Source: Lumbricus rubellus (taxonomy: Eukaryota > Annelida > Clitellata > Crassiclitellata > Lumbricidae). From it: a stretch of DNA of 64,000 nucleotides. Every line of letters starts with the position of its first letter. Positions within the stretch are counted from its first letter, which is position 1. A program made the position numbers and the translations under genes. The notes beneath the pieces are model-generated. The model was not told the origin of the DNA, did no database searches, and saw nothing but the letters and a program-made list of their open reading frames with translations. Shown here piece by piece: positions 21,500 through 32,145 of this stretch. The stretch covers positions 60,710,116 through 60,774,115 of the forward strand of contig OX243811.1 in NCBI GenBank assembly GCA_945859605.1. Reading direction: 5' to 3'.

Positions 21500-22773
21500 A
21501 AAGAATGTTCTTATCTTAATTATCTTTCTGATAAAACAGGTAGGCCTACAGTCGCTACTAGTTTCTTGTTAAAATTAATTTAGCAACGTTTTCAACCTGA
21601 TTGGCTACAAATAAATTAATTGATGTGACTACAGCCTATCTTGCATTGAAATATTTCGGCAGGGGAAGAAATACATTGTATGTTCTGGCCCATGAGACTC
21701 TATTTCAGACTATAGTCCCCGACTCCCCGATGGATGTGTGAAACTGTGAATTCATTCTGAAAGAGATCTGGCGGGAGAGAATATCTGCTTCTAAATAGAG
21801 TCTTGAAGGTAGACCTTTAGGGGCATACTCTGTCCGGGACATATGGGGTAATATACACTGTATCCGGTTTAAAAGTAGCCCTCACAAAAGAAGTGTCATA
21901 ATTTGGTCAAAACTTTTAGGAATTGTTTGAACTTTAAATACAGCAACAGTGACCATATTTACACGAGATCCTAAAACCGATTAGAATTATTCGTGAAATT
22001 GTAAAATTTATGAGCGTTTAAAATATAGCACCGAAAAATTGAACTTTCCAACATGGAAAACCTGAAAGAAAGTGGAATTCAGCTACATGTATATATGGTG
22101 CTGAAAATGTCCTCTTTGTTCACGGACTCATGACCGTAGAGGTAGTAGATTAATAGCTATCCCGGGAGACCCTCGGTTTCATATCCCGCAGCTGTGGCCG
22201 TCCAGCAGCCCAGACCTTGATTCGGAGTAGGCCCTACATGTACTGGGGGAAGCGCGCTTTTCGTTTACGCCTATTCATAACATCGATAACCGTGGGGCGT
22301 AGGGCGGGTCTGTTGAAGAGTGGCAGCTGTTTGACCATGTGATCATCAACCGGACGCGAATTAGGATTCCCAACACGTTTAGCAGAAAACAATGTGGAAG
22401 AGTCGAAGACCGTAGGGGAGGAGGTTGTCGAGTACAATTTATGCCCATCCATTTGTAAACAGTAGCCTACAGTAGGGCGTAGTGACCAGAAAGGATCATG
22501 TTTGGCATATATTAATTTGTTGCTCCTATGCATAGGATAGTGTCTGGTATAGAAATTTTGTTTCTGACGTGCTGCTTTACTTTTCCGCCAAGGCCCTGAA
22601 GTTAGTCATGTATTCCGTACTTTTGAGCATTGCATTAAAACTGCTTAAATTTGATTATTTTCTTAACTAAAGTAGTAATTAGGCTTAAAAGTAGGAATAT
22701 TGTGAGCCAGATTTTATGCCACATGGTAATAATATTTGTTTGGCCATTCCAACATAGTATGAGCTACAAGCAA
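21500..22773. other. No recognisable feature
   Basis: AT-rich sequence downstream of the piggyBac-like end. It contains TAGGCCTA motifs, a trace AGGGGCATACTCTGTCCGGGAC segment and short ORFs without recognisable domains. I see no gene. Confidence 0.4.
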
Positions 22774-22952
22774 GGGGCCGTCCATAAATGACGCCACGCA
22801 ATTTAAAGCTATCCCCTTCGACACCCTCGGCAGGCGTTAACACAGAAGTCAGAATTATGATATCTAGCAATGAACCGTCACAAATCGTTACAGATGACAT
22901 TGTGTGATCCTCTCCCCTCCTGTTACGTGACGTCATTTATGGACGGTCCCCC
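22774..22952. mobile_element. Short MITE with GGGGCCGTCCATAAATGACG ends
   Basis: AGGGGCCGTCCATAAATGACG at the left and CGTCATTTATGGACGGTCCCC at the right are inverted repeats of about 20 bp with one mismatch, around about 140 bp of non-coding DNA. No target duplication could be fixed. Confidence 0.75.
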
Positions 22953-23115
22953 ATTGCATTATTCTGTCTTAAAAACGGAATAAATAATTAATGTTGATAA
23001 AACTTGTGGTCCACTCCCGCCTCGTACGTCTATGAAGAGTAATATAGACTAATTCAATAGGACCCGGTATTTAGGTCGACCGTGCAGTAGTTCGCAAAGT
23101 GATCTTCTTTTAATA
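22953..23115. other. Short unannotated spacer
   Basis: AT-rich spacer between the MITE and the long inverted-repeat element K. Nothing recognised. Confidence 0.4.
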
Positions 23116-23217
23116 GTCGGGTCAATCTACGAAATAACCTCGGTGAACCCGGAAAAAATTGCAAGAAAACGTTTTATGATGATTTTCTGGAGTATTAGGT
23201 CTGGTGATGAACATACT

Positions 23218-23626
23218 TACTTATGGGGCGCGGTGGTGTAGTGGTGGCGTCGTTGCCTTGGAACCGGAAGGTTCGAGGTTCGAATCCATCTCGCCGCGTA
23301 AGGACCTTAGGCAAGTCCTCCACTCACAATTAAGTAAGTAAGTATGTGCTTTATTGAACCGCCTGCAAACGCACTGCGGGAACATTATATGATAACAGAA
23401 GATATAGGATGTACATTCATACAAAAATCTAAATATGCAATTTTCTATAATCACAGTTAGGCCTATACAACTAAAAAACATAGCATACATTCATGGAAAC
23501 CATAAAGGCGCTATATAAATTGCTCAGCGCTTCGGCGTGAAACTCCGATGCAGTGTCCGCTCTGCATCGGGAGCGCCTCTGAGTAGAGAGCTTGAAGGGG
23601 CGCTATGACAAGTGCACATACAAACA
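23218..23626 (+). mobile_element. tRNA-derived SINE, copy 2, itself interrupted
   Basis: Flanked by AACATACT at 23,210-23,217 and 23,627-23,634. Begins near TATGGGGCGCGGTGGTGTAG with box B GAGGTTCGAATCC at about 23,275 and ends AAGTGCACATACAAAC. Between about 23,331 and 23,511 the body is split by a small insertion that starts (AAGT)n and ends GGCGCTATATA, like the reversed 3' end of a LINE. The element K sequence continues after the SINE. Confidence 0.8.
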
Positions 23627-23815
23627 AACATACTAAAAGTTGCATAAAATTGGAGCAAGGCAAGTGGTCTAATTTTGGCGGGAAAAAAGAAAGCCGCCAA
23701 TTGGACCAGGCAAGGGATCTGGAAATTATACTGTTAGGAACAAATCATGAAATAATTTTCTAACATGCTTGTTTAGACTAATTTGACCCTCCTGAGAACG
23801 AAAATCGTGGGTAGC

Positions 23816-24983
23816 TGTAACGGGAATAGATACCACACTATGGCTCGCTAATTAATGGAAACTATTCCCAGATTTCGAATCTGAAATCAGGTTACCAATG
23901 TGCATACTATCTGGTAATTTGTCGCAATGTGGGTCAATGCTCTAAATGTCAGCCAATCAACAAGACAATGTTTTATATAAAAATAATATTTGAATCATGA
24001 ATATTAATATATCAACATATACAGTTAATGAATTCTATGTCTAGGGTCGTGGAAATGTCAGTTTAAATACAAGTCAACTTTTTAACTTAAACCAGACTGA
24101 GTGCTGAATAAAATAATTTTGAGGGTTATTCCTACTATAATTACCCTCCCGCGTTGTATGTTCTTGGCTGAAGCTGTAGATCGATACGGCCAATGCTTCT
24201 CGTCTTTTCTCCAAGCGCCGTTACCAATGGTTGTAGATGACTCTTTTCAGTTTCATCGTCGATGCGCTTCGCCGTGCTTCTCTGCTCGTAGGTAATTATT
24301 CTTCGATGTAGCTGTCTACGAATTGAAGACTAATTGTTCCTTTTCGTATTTACCGTTCAATTACCGTTCGATATAACTTTTATAGTTTCACTGTCACTTC
24401 TCAATGTTGCGAGAAGTAATGCCGGAGTTCTACGAAATCCAATGAAGGTAGAATTTCAACGTCAATTACTTGTTAGTAATCCGCTATTACAATCTCTCAC
24501 GTTTTACGAACTTCCAGATTTCTTGTCCATACTTTAGGAAACTAAACTACCGGCTCCGTTGCTTTAATATCCGATCAAACAAATGTCACGAAATCGTCTA
24601 ACAACATCTAGCGAATACTCATCGCCAATCAACCACCAACAATCCTCATTAGACGGCCATTCCACCTCGTCTCTTCTCAGATCCGCCCCTCTCGTGCGCA
24701 TGCGCAGCAGACGACCCTGATCCCAGCTTTCCATATGTAACCAACGCCGATCGCCGATCGTTGTAATATTCCGCAATGCTTTCCAATAATTTAATATATT
24801 TTGCCCCTAAGCACTGGTTATAGCACTGGTTGATTAATTAAACAGAACAATGTAATAATTCTCGCTCAAATTATAAGCTAATCATTAACTAAGGCCTCTC
24901 CCTAACTTAACACATATAATTACTAATCAACAATATATATATCAAAGTAAGAACGTATGGGTGGGACCAAGGATATCGTTACA
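23816..24983. mobile_element. Probable solo LTR, 1,168 bp
   Basis: Relative to the paralogous K unit at about 27,360, an extra block begins TGTAACGGGAATAG and ends GATATCGTTACA, i.e. TG...CA with 7-bp inverted ends (TGTAACG/CGTTACA). The 5-bp duplication GTAGC flanks it (23,811-23,815 and 24,984-24,988). That combination fits an LTR left by recombination of a full retrotransposon. No internal coding sequence and no second LTR are seen. ORFs inside are short. Confidence 0.7.
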
Positions 24984-25138
24984 GTAGCAAGCTTGATTTC
25001 CAGCGGTTGCATGGGAAAACAATATGGCGGCCAAAATGGCGACCTATTGCTTCAAACTGCTGTATAGTCGAGTCAATCTACGAAATGACCCACAAAAAGT
25101 TGCAAGAAGGCGTTTTATGACGATTTCTGGTGTCTTAG

Positions 25139-27172
25139 TTTATTCATTTCTTTTATTTATTTCGGAAATTTGTATAGCGCCTCTTCAATAGAGTGGTCCA
25201 AAAAGACAAAAGTCTGAAAATTGATTTGGGTCACATGATCTCTTCTTGTTCCTTTCAGTTCAGTGAGTATCTGGACCAATTTTTGTGTCACTTGAAGGAT
25301 ATCTAGAGGCGGCTCAATTTTGAACGATAAATATTGTTTCTCCGAAATTTCGTCATAATGTAAGTATATTCGCATTTATGACCAAAAAGTCTTTTGAAAG
25401 AAAACCGACAGGAAATCACTATTTAGTGCTAACTGTTTAGTAAGTTTATAGGTTCTGAGAACAACATTAACACAAGTATTTATTGGTGTGTTCCTCTACA
25501 GAGACTTTTATGGCTCTGTAATGGCTTCACAAAAGGTATTGTCTTGATTCTTGACTCTTGCTACAGAAGGGTTGAATATCTGTATGGGTATCTTTCGCTG
25601 CGCAGTAGGCTTAATTTATTATTTTAATCTGCCTGGCTTTGTCTCTCAATATGAGATAGATTGAATGCAACTGCCAAAGTCTGGTGTCATCGAGAAGAAA
25701 GCCTAAGCCATCTCTGCCAGCCCCATGCTGGCAATGATCATAGGTCGATGAGTCATGATCTTCGACTTGTCACATAAATTATGATTCCAGTGGATTTCCA
25801 AAGTTCAACATTTTGCATTCAATCCTGTTTGATTTTATATTCTTTTCAGAACAGTTGAGATTTTTATCCAAAGTGGTATTTGCATTAATTCACATATCAA
25901 TGCGGGGTCAAAGAGACCAGGCTAATTAATTGCTTGGAAAACACAAGGGATGTCTCTTGAAAGCTGTTGTGGCAGCTTTCTGCACAATAACGTTGCAGAT
26001 ATTAAGTTCTAACTAGTTCAACAGTGTTGAGTAATAGTTTGGAGCTTTCTCTCCTTTAAGCAAGCTTCATGACCATATACTCCATAGACAAGAGAAACAA
26101 AAAGGACAACATTAGAATCTGATCTGTTAAAACTTTTTCACCCCAAGTACGGAGAGCCATTTGATTTTTGAGGATTTTGCAAGAAGTTGATGAGCCACCT
26201 TGCATGTTTTACTGCCCCAGAAGCTGGAAACGAAATTGCACTTCTTCTCTCAAACACCTATCAAAAAGGACGACACGCGATAATTGCAGAAGCTCGCCGT
26301 AATCTTCACGTTGGTGTTGGTTTTTCATAGAAATCGTTTTGGTCCATTCATAATTCCGAGGGTTGGAGGAGTAAACAAACCACTGGATTTCACAGATGCG
26401 AGCATACGGCGGTGGCTCCTCATTGAGTGTCTGTTAGATAAGAGTACAACTGTACATGTGCAAGTCGTTAAGCCGTGTGTGAGGCTGCAGTATCAAATGC
26501 AAGGCCATAATACATTATATCATCTGCTTCCGCCTCCGATCATTCAACATTTGAAGACCAGCTCTAACTTGATGCTTTAAATTCCCTAATAAACATGGAA
26601 ACTACAAGAAACTTGTCTCTCAGCTCCAGAAACACTTTCAGAATGGTCTGGATAAATTCTAGATAACATTTGCCATCGCAGTGCACAAGGAGAGGTACCT
26701 CGGCTGAATACAATTCCTGCTCAGCTGCAGCCTTAGCCTGCGTGTGGCAGTTCCAATGACAGAAAAAATGTTCAAGTTTGAGCCAGCTCTAAATATCATT
26801 GAATCGTTTTAATCTTTGGCATGTAAGCTACCCTGGTGTATAGGAACAAGGACAACTGTGACCCAATTTGATATTTGAAATTTTATTTTTTTACATGGTA
26901 GGTTGGACCACTCTACTTTTCAAGGTAGGCTACTCAGAAGCGCTCCCGGCCCAACCACGGCTAAATAAAACAGTTTTTGGGTTCTTAAGGAACAGAGCGG
27001 AGTGACCTCTAGGAATTAAGCCCAATGTAACAGGAAGACCATTCCAGGTGGTAGGGCCAGCAACAGAGAATGAACGACGCTGTCGCATAGCAGTCCGCGA
27101 GCGGGGAACCAGAAGCTCAATTTGGTTCGCCGATCGAAGGGTGGATCGACACTGAACTCTTTAAATTAAATT
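25139..27172 (-). mobile_element. 5'-truncated CR1/L2-like LINE end (minus strand), split by a TIR element
   Basis: The minus strand at 27,170-26,934 encodes the end of a non-LTR ORF2: MRQRRSFSVAGPTTWNGLP and GHSALFLKNPKTVLF. The 3' end TATAGCGCC plus TTTATTTAT-like tail lies at 25,145-25,180 on the plus strand. Between, a TA-flanked element (25,191-26,913) is inserted. The LINE interrupts the K repeat between GGTGTCTTA and CGGTCGGGTGATC. It is dead, keeping only about 300 bp. Confidence 0.75.
25191..26913. mobile_element. Tc1-like TIR element with GAGTGGTCCAA ends
   Basis: TA-GAGTGGTCCAA at 25,189 and TTGGACCACTC-TA ending 26,915 flank 1,723 bp. Removing it rejoins the LINE 3' sequence (CGCCTCTTCA with CTTTTCAAGG). 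An ORF at 26,284-26,580 (with VNKPLDFTDASIRRWLLIE) has no domain I recognise. No DDE motif found. The superfamily is inferred from the TA duplication only. Confidence 0.65.
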
Positions 27173-28133
27173 ACGGTCGGGTGATCAACATACTAAAAGT
27201 TGCAAGAAATCTAACCAAGGCAAGTGGTCTACTTTTCGCGGGGAAAAAGATGGCCGCCAATTGGACGAGGCTTGGAATCTGGAAATGATACTGTCAAAAG
27301 CAGATCATGTAACAATATAGTAACATTGCTTTTCTAGACTAATCTGACCCTTCTGAGAACGAAAATCGTGGTTAGCAAGCTTGATTTCCAGCGGTTGCAT
27401 GGGAAAACAAGATGGCGGCCAAAATGGCGTCCGGTTGCTTAAAACGGCTGTAAGTCAGGTATTGTATGCGATATGAACACGATTTTGTAATTTAAATTAA
27501 GATGTAAGGGTTCTAGGCATGCATTCCCATCCACCTCCAACCCATCCACATCATCATCAGCATCATCTCGATCACAGCATGACATCAGACAGCGCTGGAG
27601 GTGGGGGGGGGGTTTCAATTGGCGGCCATCTTTTTTCCCGCCAAAAATAGACCACTTGCCATGGTTAGATTTCTTGAAACTTTTAGTATGTTGATCATCC
27701 GACCTAAGACACCAGAAAATCGTCATAAAACGCCTTCTTACAACTTTTTTGTGGGTCAATTCGTAGATTGACTCGACTATACAGCAGTTTGAAGCAATAG
27801 GTCGCCATTTTGACCGCCATCTTGTTTTCCCATGCAATCGCTGGAAATCAAGTATGCTACCCACGATTTTCGTTCTCAGCAGGGTCAAATTAGTCTAGAA
27901 AAGCATGTTAGCAAATTATTTCATGATTTGTTCTTAGCAGTATAATTTCCAGATCCCATGCCTGGTCCAATTGGCGGCTTTCTTTTTTCCCGCCTAAAAT
28001 TAATTAGACCACTTGCCGTGCTCCGATTTTATGCAACTTTTAGTATGTTCATCACCAGACCTAATACTCCAGAAAATCATCAAAAAACGTTTTCTTGCAA
28101 TTTTTTCCCGGTCATGTCGTAGATTGACCCGAC

Positions 28134-28360
28134 TATAACCTCTTCCTCTAGACTCAAAAGTTGCGCGAGTTTTCAGTAAGCCAATTGTAACAGGCCTGCA
28201 TGCAGGCTATGCTGTATAATAATCGACTTTAAGTCGCCCTGGTCTAAATAAATGACATCATCTGAGTAATGTTAACACAGCTGCTATTAGCACAAGCTAT
28301 TTTGTATATGCGGTTATTGAATTCGAGCAAATGTGAGCACAACTGACAATTTGCTAAAAA
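28134..28360. other. Short spacer
   Basis: Sequence between element K and the lectin exon, presumably 3' flank of the lectin gene. A polyadenylation signal is not obvious. Confidence 0.4.
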
Positions 28361-28650
28361 TTAAGTGTGAACGGTAACCTCACACAGGGGACACGCAGTC
28401 CATGAGCACCACAGATCATTCCATTTTAAATTAACTCTTTTATTTATAGTTGCACATCCTTCATCTTTATTAGAACAGTTAGGTTCTCCAGCACCCCAGT
28501 TGCTATATTGTATGGAGAAAGTCGTTCCGCTGTTTGATATCCACTGAAACGGTGATCTGCAATCGTTGGTAGTAACTCGTTGAGCACCGATCCAAAACTC
28601 ATTAGCCGAATAACTGTTGCCATTGGTAAATGCATGTGTTGTGTAACAAT
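28361..28650 (-). CDS. Terminal exon of a C-type lectin domain protein (partial)
   Basis: On the minus strand an exon runs from a good splice acceptor (TTCTTCTTTAG, ending at 28,651) to a TAA at 28,361-28,363: two bases plus 95 codons and the stop. It begins CYTTHAFTNGNSYSANEFWI and carries the hallmarks of a C-type lectin-like domain: FWIGAQ, FQWIS, SNWGAGEPN, CATIN, LKWNDLWC and CPLCEV near the end. EPN and WND are the residues used for calcium-dependent mannose-type sugar binding in canonical family members. Cysteines for the closing disulphide pair are present. The upstream exons (signal peptide and first half of the fold) are not found in the window, so gene or pseudogene status is open. 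It is the only host-like exon seen. Confidence 0.75.
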
Positions 28651-29222
28651 CTAAAGAAGAATGACAATTTATTGTCTACGACTTGTTGAAACTGTGGCGT
28701 TTGGGTAAGATTTAGTGAGATTCGCTCAGAGCCATGCTCTGACGTGAGAGTGTCGGCGGAGGCGCGCCGGTCATTTTTGGTTGGCAGCGGTGCGCCGACC
28801 AACAAAAATCGGCGGCGGCGCCCTCGAAATGTCGGCGTTGGCGGCGCGTCGTCGTGGGATTAGTGTTCAAGCGTCGCAATCTTATTTTAAAAGTTGTTAC
28901 ACACGCAGCCTATAACTCTTTTTGCGTGTTCAGTCATTATTTTAATATTAATAATTATTCGTTTATTAACATTCAACCTGACAAACCGCAGAATGATTAC
29001 AGGTAGCCTACAGGTTATACGAAATACGGCACACCATAGCACGACACGCAGGTCGGCTTTACAGCAGTAGGTTCGGCTTAACACGATTGGCCTAAGTGCT
29101 GGATCACTCCTGGTTCGGCCAAGCCAGAGGTGTGAGGGACTATCTTATTTTTAGCAGAACCCGAGTCAAGCAACCCAACAGCAAAGCGCCAATGGCAGCT
29201 AACAGAAAATTCAAATAAATTT
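28651..29222. other. Presumed intron or upstream region with GC-rich GGCGGCGCG tract
   Basis: Contains a compact GC-rich tract at about 28,720-28,860 (GTCGGCGGAGGCGCGCCGG, GCGCCGACC, GGCGGCGCGTCG) preceded by CAGAGCCATGCTCTG. A similar tract with CAGAGCTCTGG lies at 43,100-43,216, so this may be one end of a hAT-like repeat. No further lectin exon recognised. Confidence 0.4.
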
Positions 29223-29313
29223 TTGCCCTGTGCGAGGCTTGAACCCGGGTCGCGTGGATGACACTCAGTTTATCGACCAGCGCTCTCTAAACTGAGCTAC
29301 TGGTACGGACCCA
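29222..29313 (-). mobile_element. tRNA-like sequence, probably a SINE head (minus strand)
   Basis: On the minus strand GTAGCTCAGTTTAGAGAGC matches a tRNA D arm/box A and CGGGTTCAAGCCTCG a T arm/box B, spaced as in a tRNA with an anticodon-like region between. The acceptor ends do not pair convincingly and no CCA-end context is seen. I favour a tRNA-derived SINE or tRNA pseudogene over a functional tRNA. Confidence 0.5.
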
Positions 29314-29719
29314 CCCCATGTGGCAAATATCTGGTCCTTAATCAATATCCGTGAAACATTTATTCTCAGAACAAACGTTAATATAGAACATTAATTATTG
29401 AAAGACTGGATTAAAAACAACTTGACAACGTTTTCAAATTCAGGCCTCCAGCCTACATAACCTACTAATTATGGAAGTTAAAGAACTGTTTGCGCAGTGG
29501 CAGTGCTACGTGCCTATTCTACTCTTGGCCTGCCTCCAAAAATACGTTGGGATTTTTAATATCTTTTTACACATAATTTCTTTGATCTACCGAATGAGGC
29601 CCATTTTCTTGACGTGATCTGCTGAAATTGTGTAGCTGTACGCATGCAGATTGCTTGTGTGATGCATACAAGTACGCATACACACATACACTCGTACATG
29701 CATAGTTTTGCATAGCCTA
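29314..29719. other. No recognisable feature
   Basis: AT-rich sequence before the LINE G fragment, with an ACACACATACACTCGTAC simple tract near 29,680. No credible ORF. Confidence 0.4.
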
Positions 29720-30177
29720 CATAATGCTGAAGGTCTTCACCGACTTGATTGAGGCGGCTGACAATGGTGACCATGCGTTGCTGGGCCTTCTCGATCTCTC
29801 GGCTGCGTTTGACACTGTCGATCATGACATCATGATAGAACGACTTTCTCGAACCTACGGCGTACGCTCGGTGGCGCTGGACTGGATCAGATCATATAGG
29901 GTGACACGAAAGTTCGTTCACCGTTTTCAAAATGCGTTATCTCAGGACCGGCTTCATATTTCTTTATAATATTTTGGCAGCGCATACATAAATCAGATGA
30001 AAGGTACTGGTACAAATTTGATTATGATCCGGTCCGTTGTTAAAATTATTCATAAGACAATGAAAAGACGACCAGTTTTTGCGTAAAAAGCTGCGTTCAT
30101 CAAACTTACACAGTAAAGAAAAATTGTACACGCCTATAGCCTCGTATACAAACGTGACAAGACACTGTTGTTACCTA

Positions 30178-31342
30178 CAGGGTGGGCCAAAAAAGACCCC
30201 CCTAAGATTGTTGCCATTATCTTGAAAAAAGTAAGAATTTCAAAATGAAATTTTACAGTCTTAAAGACAATTCATATTTACACCAGATGGCCAGAGTTCA
30301 TCAAAATACTTCAAACACAAAAAAGTTATGCAACTTTTAGTGAAGCCACCCACCGTTTTTTACGATTCAAAAACCTGACGCAGCAAAAAATAACAAAAAA
30401 TCGACTCAAAGTTTCTGGCCAATATCTTGGCCAAAAATATGAATATCACATTGAAATTTTACACGCTTCAAGAGAATTCATACCCACACATGATGGCCAG
30501 ACTTCATCAACTTATTTCAAACATAACAAAAGTTACATCAATTTTAGTGAGGCCACCCCCCATTTTGTGACGTTTCAAAGACGTAACGCAGCAAAAAGTA
30601 GCAAAAACACGATTTTATTACGTCTCATCTCAAATAATTGTTATAAAGTAGCCTTCATATTGCTAGATAATCATTATTATTACATTTAAAAACAAACAGG
30701 GTACCAGCGTGGCTGCACGTCACTGAGAAGTCACTTAGCAAGATGACAATCAAATTGGTAAATAAGAAATTTGTCATATTAATCAGAGGTCCATCAAGAA
30801 CTTCGCAAAGAGACTCAAAAGAAATTTTGGCACTGGTGGTGGGCACATTGAACACAAGTTCTGAGGCACTACCAAGTTCATTTGACAGCAGTTATAGAGA
30901 TGAGACTTAATAAAATCGTGTTTTTGGTACATTTTGTTGCGTTTGGTTTTTGAATCGTCCAAAACGGTGGGTGGCCTCACTAAAAGTGGTATAACTTGTG
31001 TTGCGTTTGAAATATTTTGATGAAATTTGGCCATCATGTGTACATATGAAAATATTATTGCCTTTGGGTCTGTAAAATTTCATTTCAAAATTCTTACTTC
31101 TGGCCAAGATATTGGCAAAAAACCTACATTTTTTGCGTTTCGTTTTTGAATCGTCACAAAACGGGGAGTGGCCTCACTAAAAGCGTTATAACTTTTGTTG
31201 TGTTTGAAATATTTTGATGAAATCTGGCCATCATATGTAAATGTGAATTGCCTTTAAGACTGTAAATTTTTTTCTTCAAAATTCCTACCTCTGGCCAAGA
31301 TATTGACCAAAAAGCTAGGGGGTCTTTTTTTGGCCCACCCTG
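30178..31342. mobile_element. MITE X copy 1 with CAGGGTGGGCC ends, arms of two tandem units
   Basis: TA-CAGGGTGGGCCAAAAAAGA at the left and TTTTTTTGGCCCACCCTG-TA at the right. Each arm holds two tandem units of about 220 bp (markers TTCATCAAAATACTTCAAAC, TTTTAGTGAGGCCACC, GACGTAACGCAGCAAAAAG). The 280-bp centre (30,620-30,900) is unique. No transposase. A second copy of this family at 52.65-56.09 kb allows empty-site comparisons. TA duplication points to a Tc1/mariner-type non-autonomous element. Confidence 0.8.
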
Positions 31343-31371
31343 TATATAGGACATGTAGCCTACACAGACGT

Positions 31372-31532
31372 CATGGGCGGAGTTTATCAGGGCTAGGGGG
31401 AGCTAAGCCCCCCCGGCCAAGAAGTCACAAATTTAGCTTTTTTTCCTTGAAAATGGTAAGTTCTTTTTCCGGGCTTAGCTCCCCCGAAAAGCCAATAGCC
31501 CCTCCAAGAACGGAAACCAAACTCCGCCCATG
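31372..31532. mobile_element. hAT-like MITE, 161 bp, with 8-bp target duplication
   Basis: CATGGGCGGAGTTT and AAACTCCGCCCATG form perfect 14-bp inverted ends. ACAGACGT flanks both sides (31,364-31,371 and 31,533-31,540). The inside is C/G-rich with AGCTAAGCCCCCCC and GGCTTAGCTCCCCC. Inserted at the 3' side of the mariner transposase remnant. Confidence 0.8.
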
Positions 31533-31540
31533 ACAGACGT

Positions 31541-32145
31541 AGGTTATTAGCACACAGTAGGTCCTTTCTGCTTAATGACTTTATCCGGCATGACTGGATC
31601 GGCGTCTGAAGTGTCCCAACTGCTATTGATCTCCACCCTCGTTGGAGGCGACGCTTGAGCTGATCAACGTTCTTTGGCTCAGGATCTTTATAAACGCTGA
31701 GAGATAAAATACTCAACAAGTTCTCAATCGGAGAGAGGTCTGGAGAGTTGGGTGGCCAATCCTTCGGCTTTATGTGTGACGGATGGTTGTCGTCTAGCCA
31801 CTTTATCGTCACAGCTGATGTATGACAGCGTGCGCCCTCCTGCTCAACAAACAACTTTCGTTGCATGACACTTCCGTTGCCATTTTCTCTCTCGAACGCT
31901 CGCTTCACGTTCTGCTCGAGAATGTTGGTGATGTATGTAGTAGGCCTACTGCGAGTTCAGTCTGGTATACCATTTGGCACAAATTAAAGTTTAGTGAGAC
32001 CCCTGGCAGTCATCCAACCCCAAATCATCACCAAAGGACTAGACTTTGTCTCTGGAGCAGGCGAAACGTAGGCTTACTCTTTCTATGGTGGATAGAGTCA
32101 GTGCCGTCAATTAAGCAGAAAGGAGATACTGTACACCTATAGTCT
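31541..32145 (-). pseudogene. Tc1/mariner transposase, C-terminal part
   Basis: The minus strand reads, in pieces, SSPLVMIWGWMTARG (about 32,060-32,010), then VEQEGARCHTSAVTIKWL, HIKPKDWPPNSPDLSPIENL and PKNVDQLKRRLQRGW (31,860-31,610). The catalytic glutamate of SPIEN is 37 residues after the position that should hold the second aspartate, the DD37E spacing. That position is Glu in QEGARCH instead of the usual Asp. The N-terminal DNA-binding domain is not found. The transposase would cut and rejoin at the element ends. With the substitution and frameshifts this copy is inactive. Confidence 0.75.

Larger units (their letters stand above)
23116..28133. mobile_element. Element K: TA-flanked element with long inverted arms built of two tandem units
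   Basis: TA + GTCGGGTCAATCTACGA at 23,114 and the inverse TCGTAGATTGACCCGAC + TA at 28,117-28,135 mark the ends. Each arm carries two related units of about 350 bp in tandem. The second unit starts GTCGAGTCAATCTACGA at 25,067, and its inverse ends at 27,777. Markers such as AAAAGTTGCAAGAA, CAATTGGCGGC and AAGATGGCGGCCAAAATGGC recur in each. The centre is about 27,440-27,600 with a poly-G run. Later insertions (SINE 23,218-23,626; solo LTR 23,816-24,983; LINE 25,139-27,172) swell it from about 1.4 kb to 5.0 kb. TA duplication suggests a Tc1/mariner-type MITE. Confidence 0.7.

Noticed and set aside
22234..22533. 99-codon minus-strand ORF
   Set aside because: No recognisable domain, no splice or promoter context, chance length in this sequence.
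26284..26580. 98-codon ORF as a transposase
   Set aside because: No DDE or DNA-binding motif recognised; kept only as content of the TIR element.
29222..29313. Functional tRNA gene
   Set aside because: Boxes A and B are good but the acceptor stem does not pair convincingly; a SINE head or tRNA pseudogene fits better.
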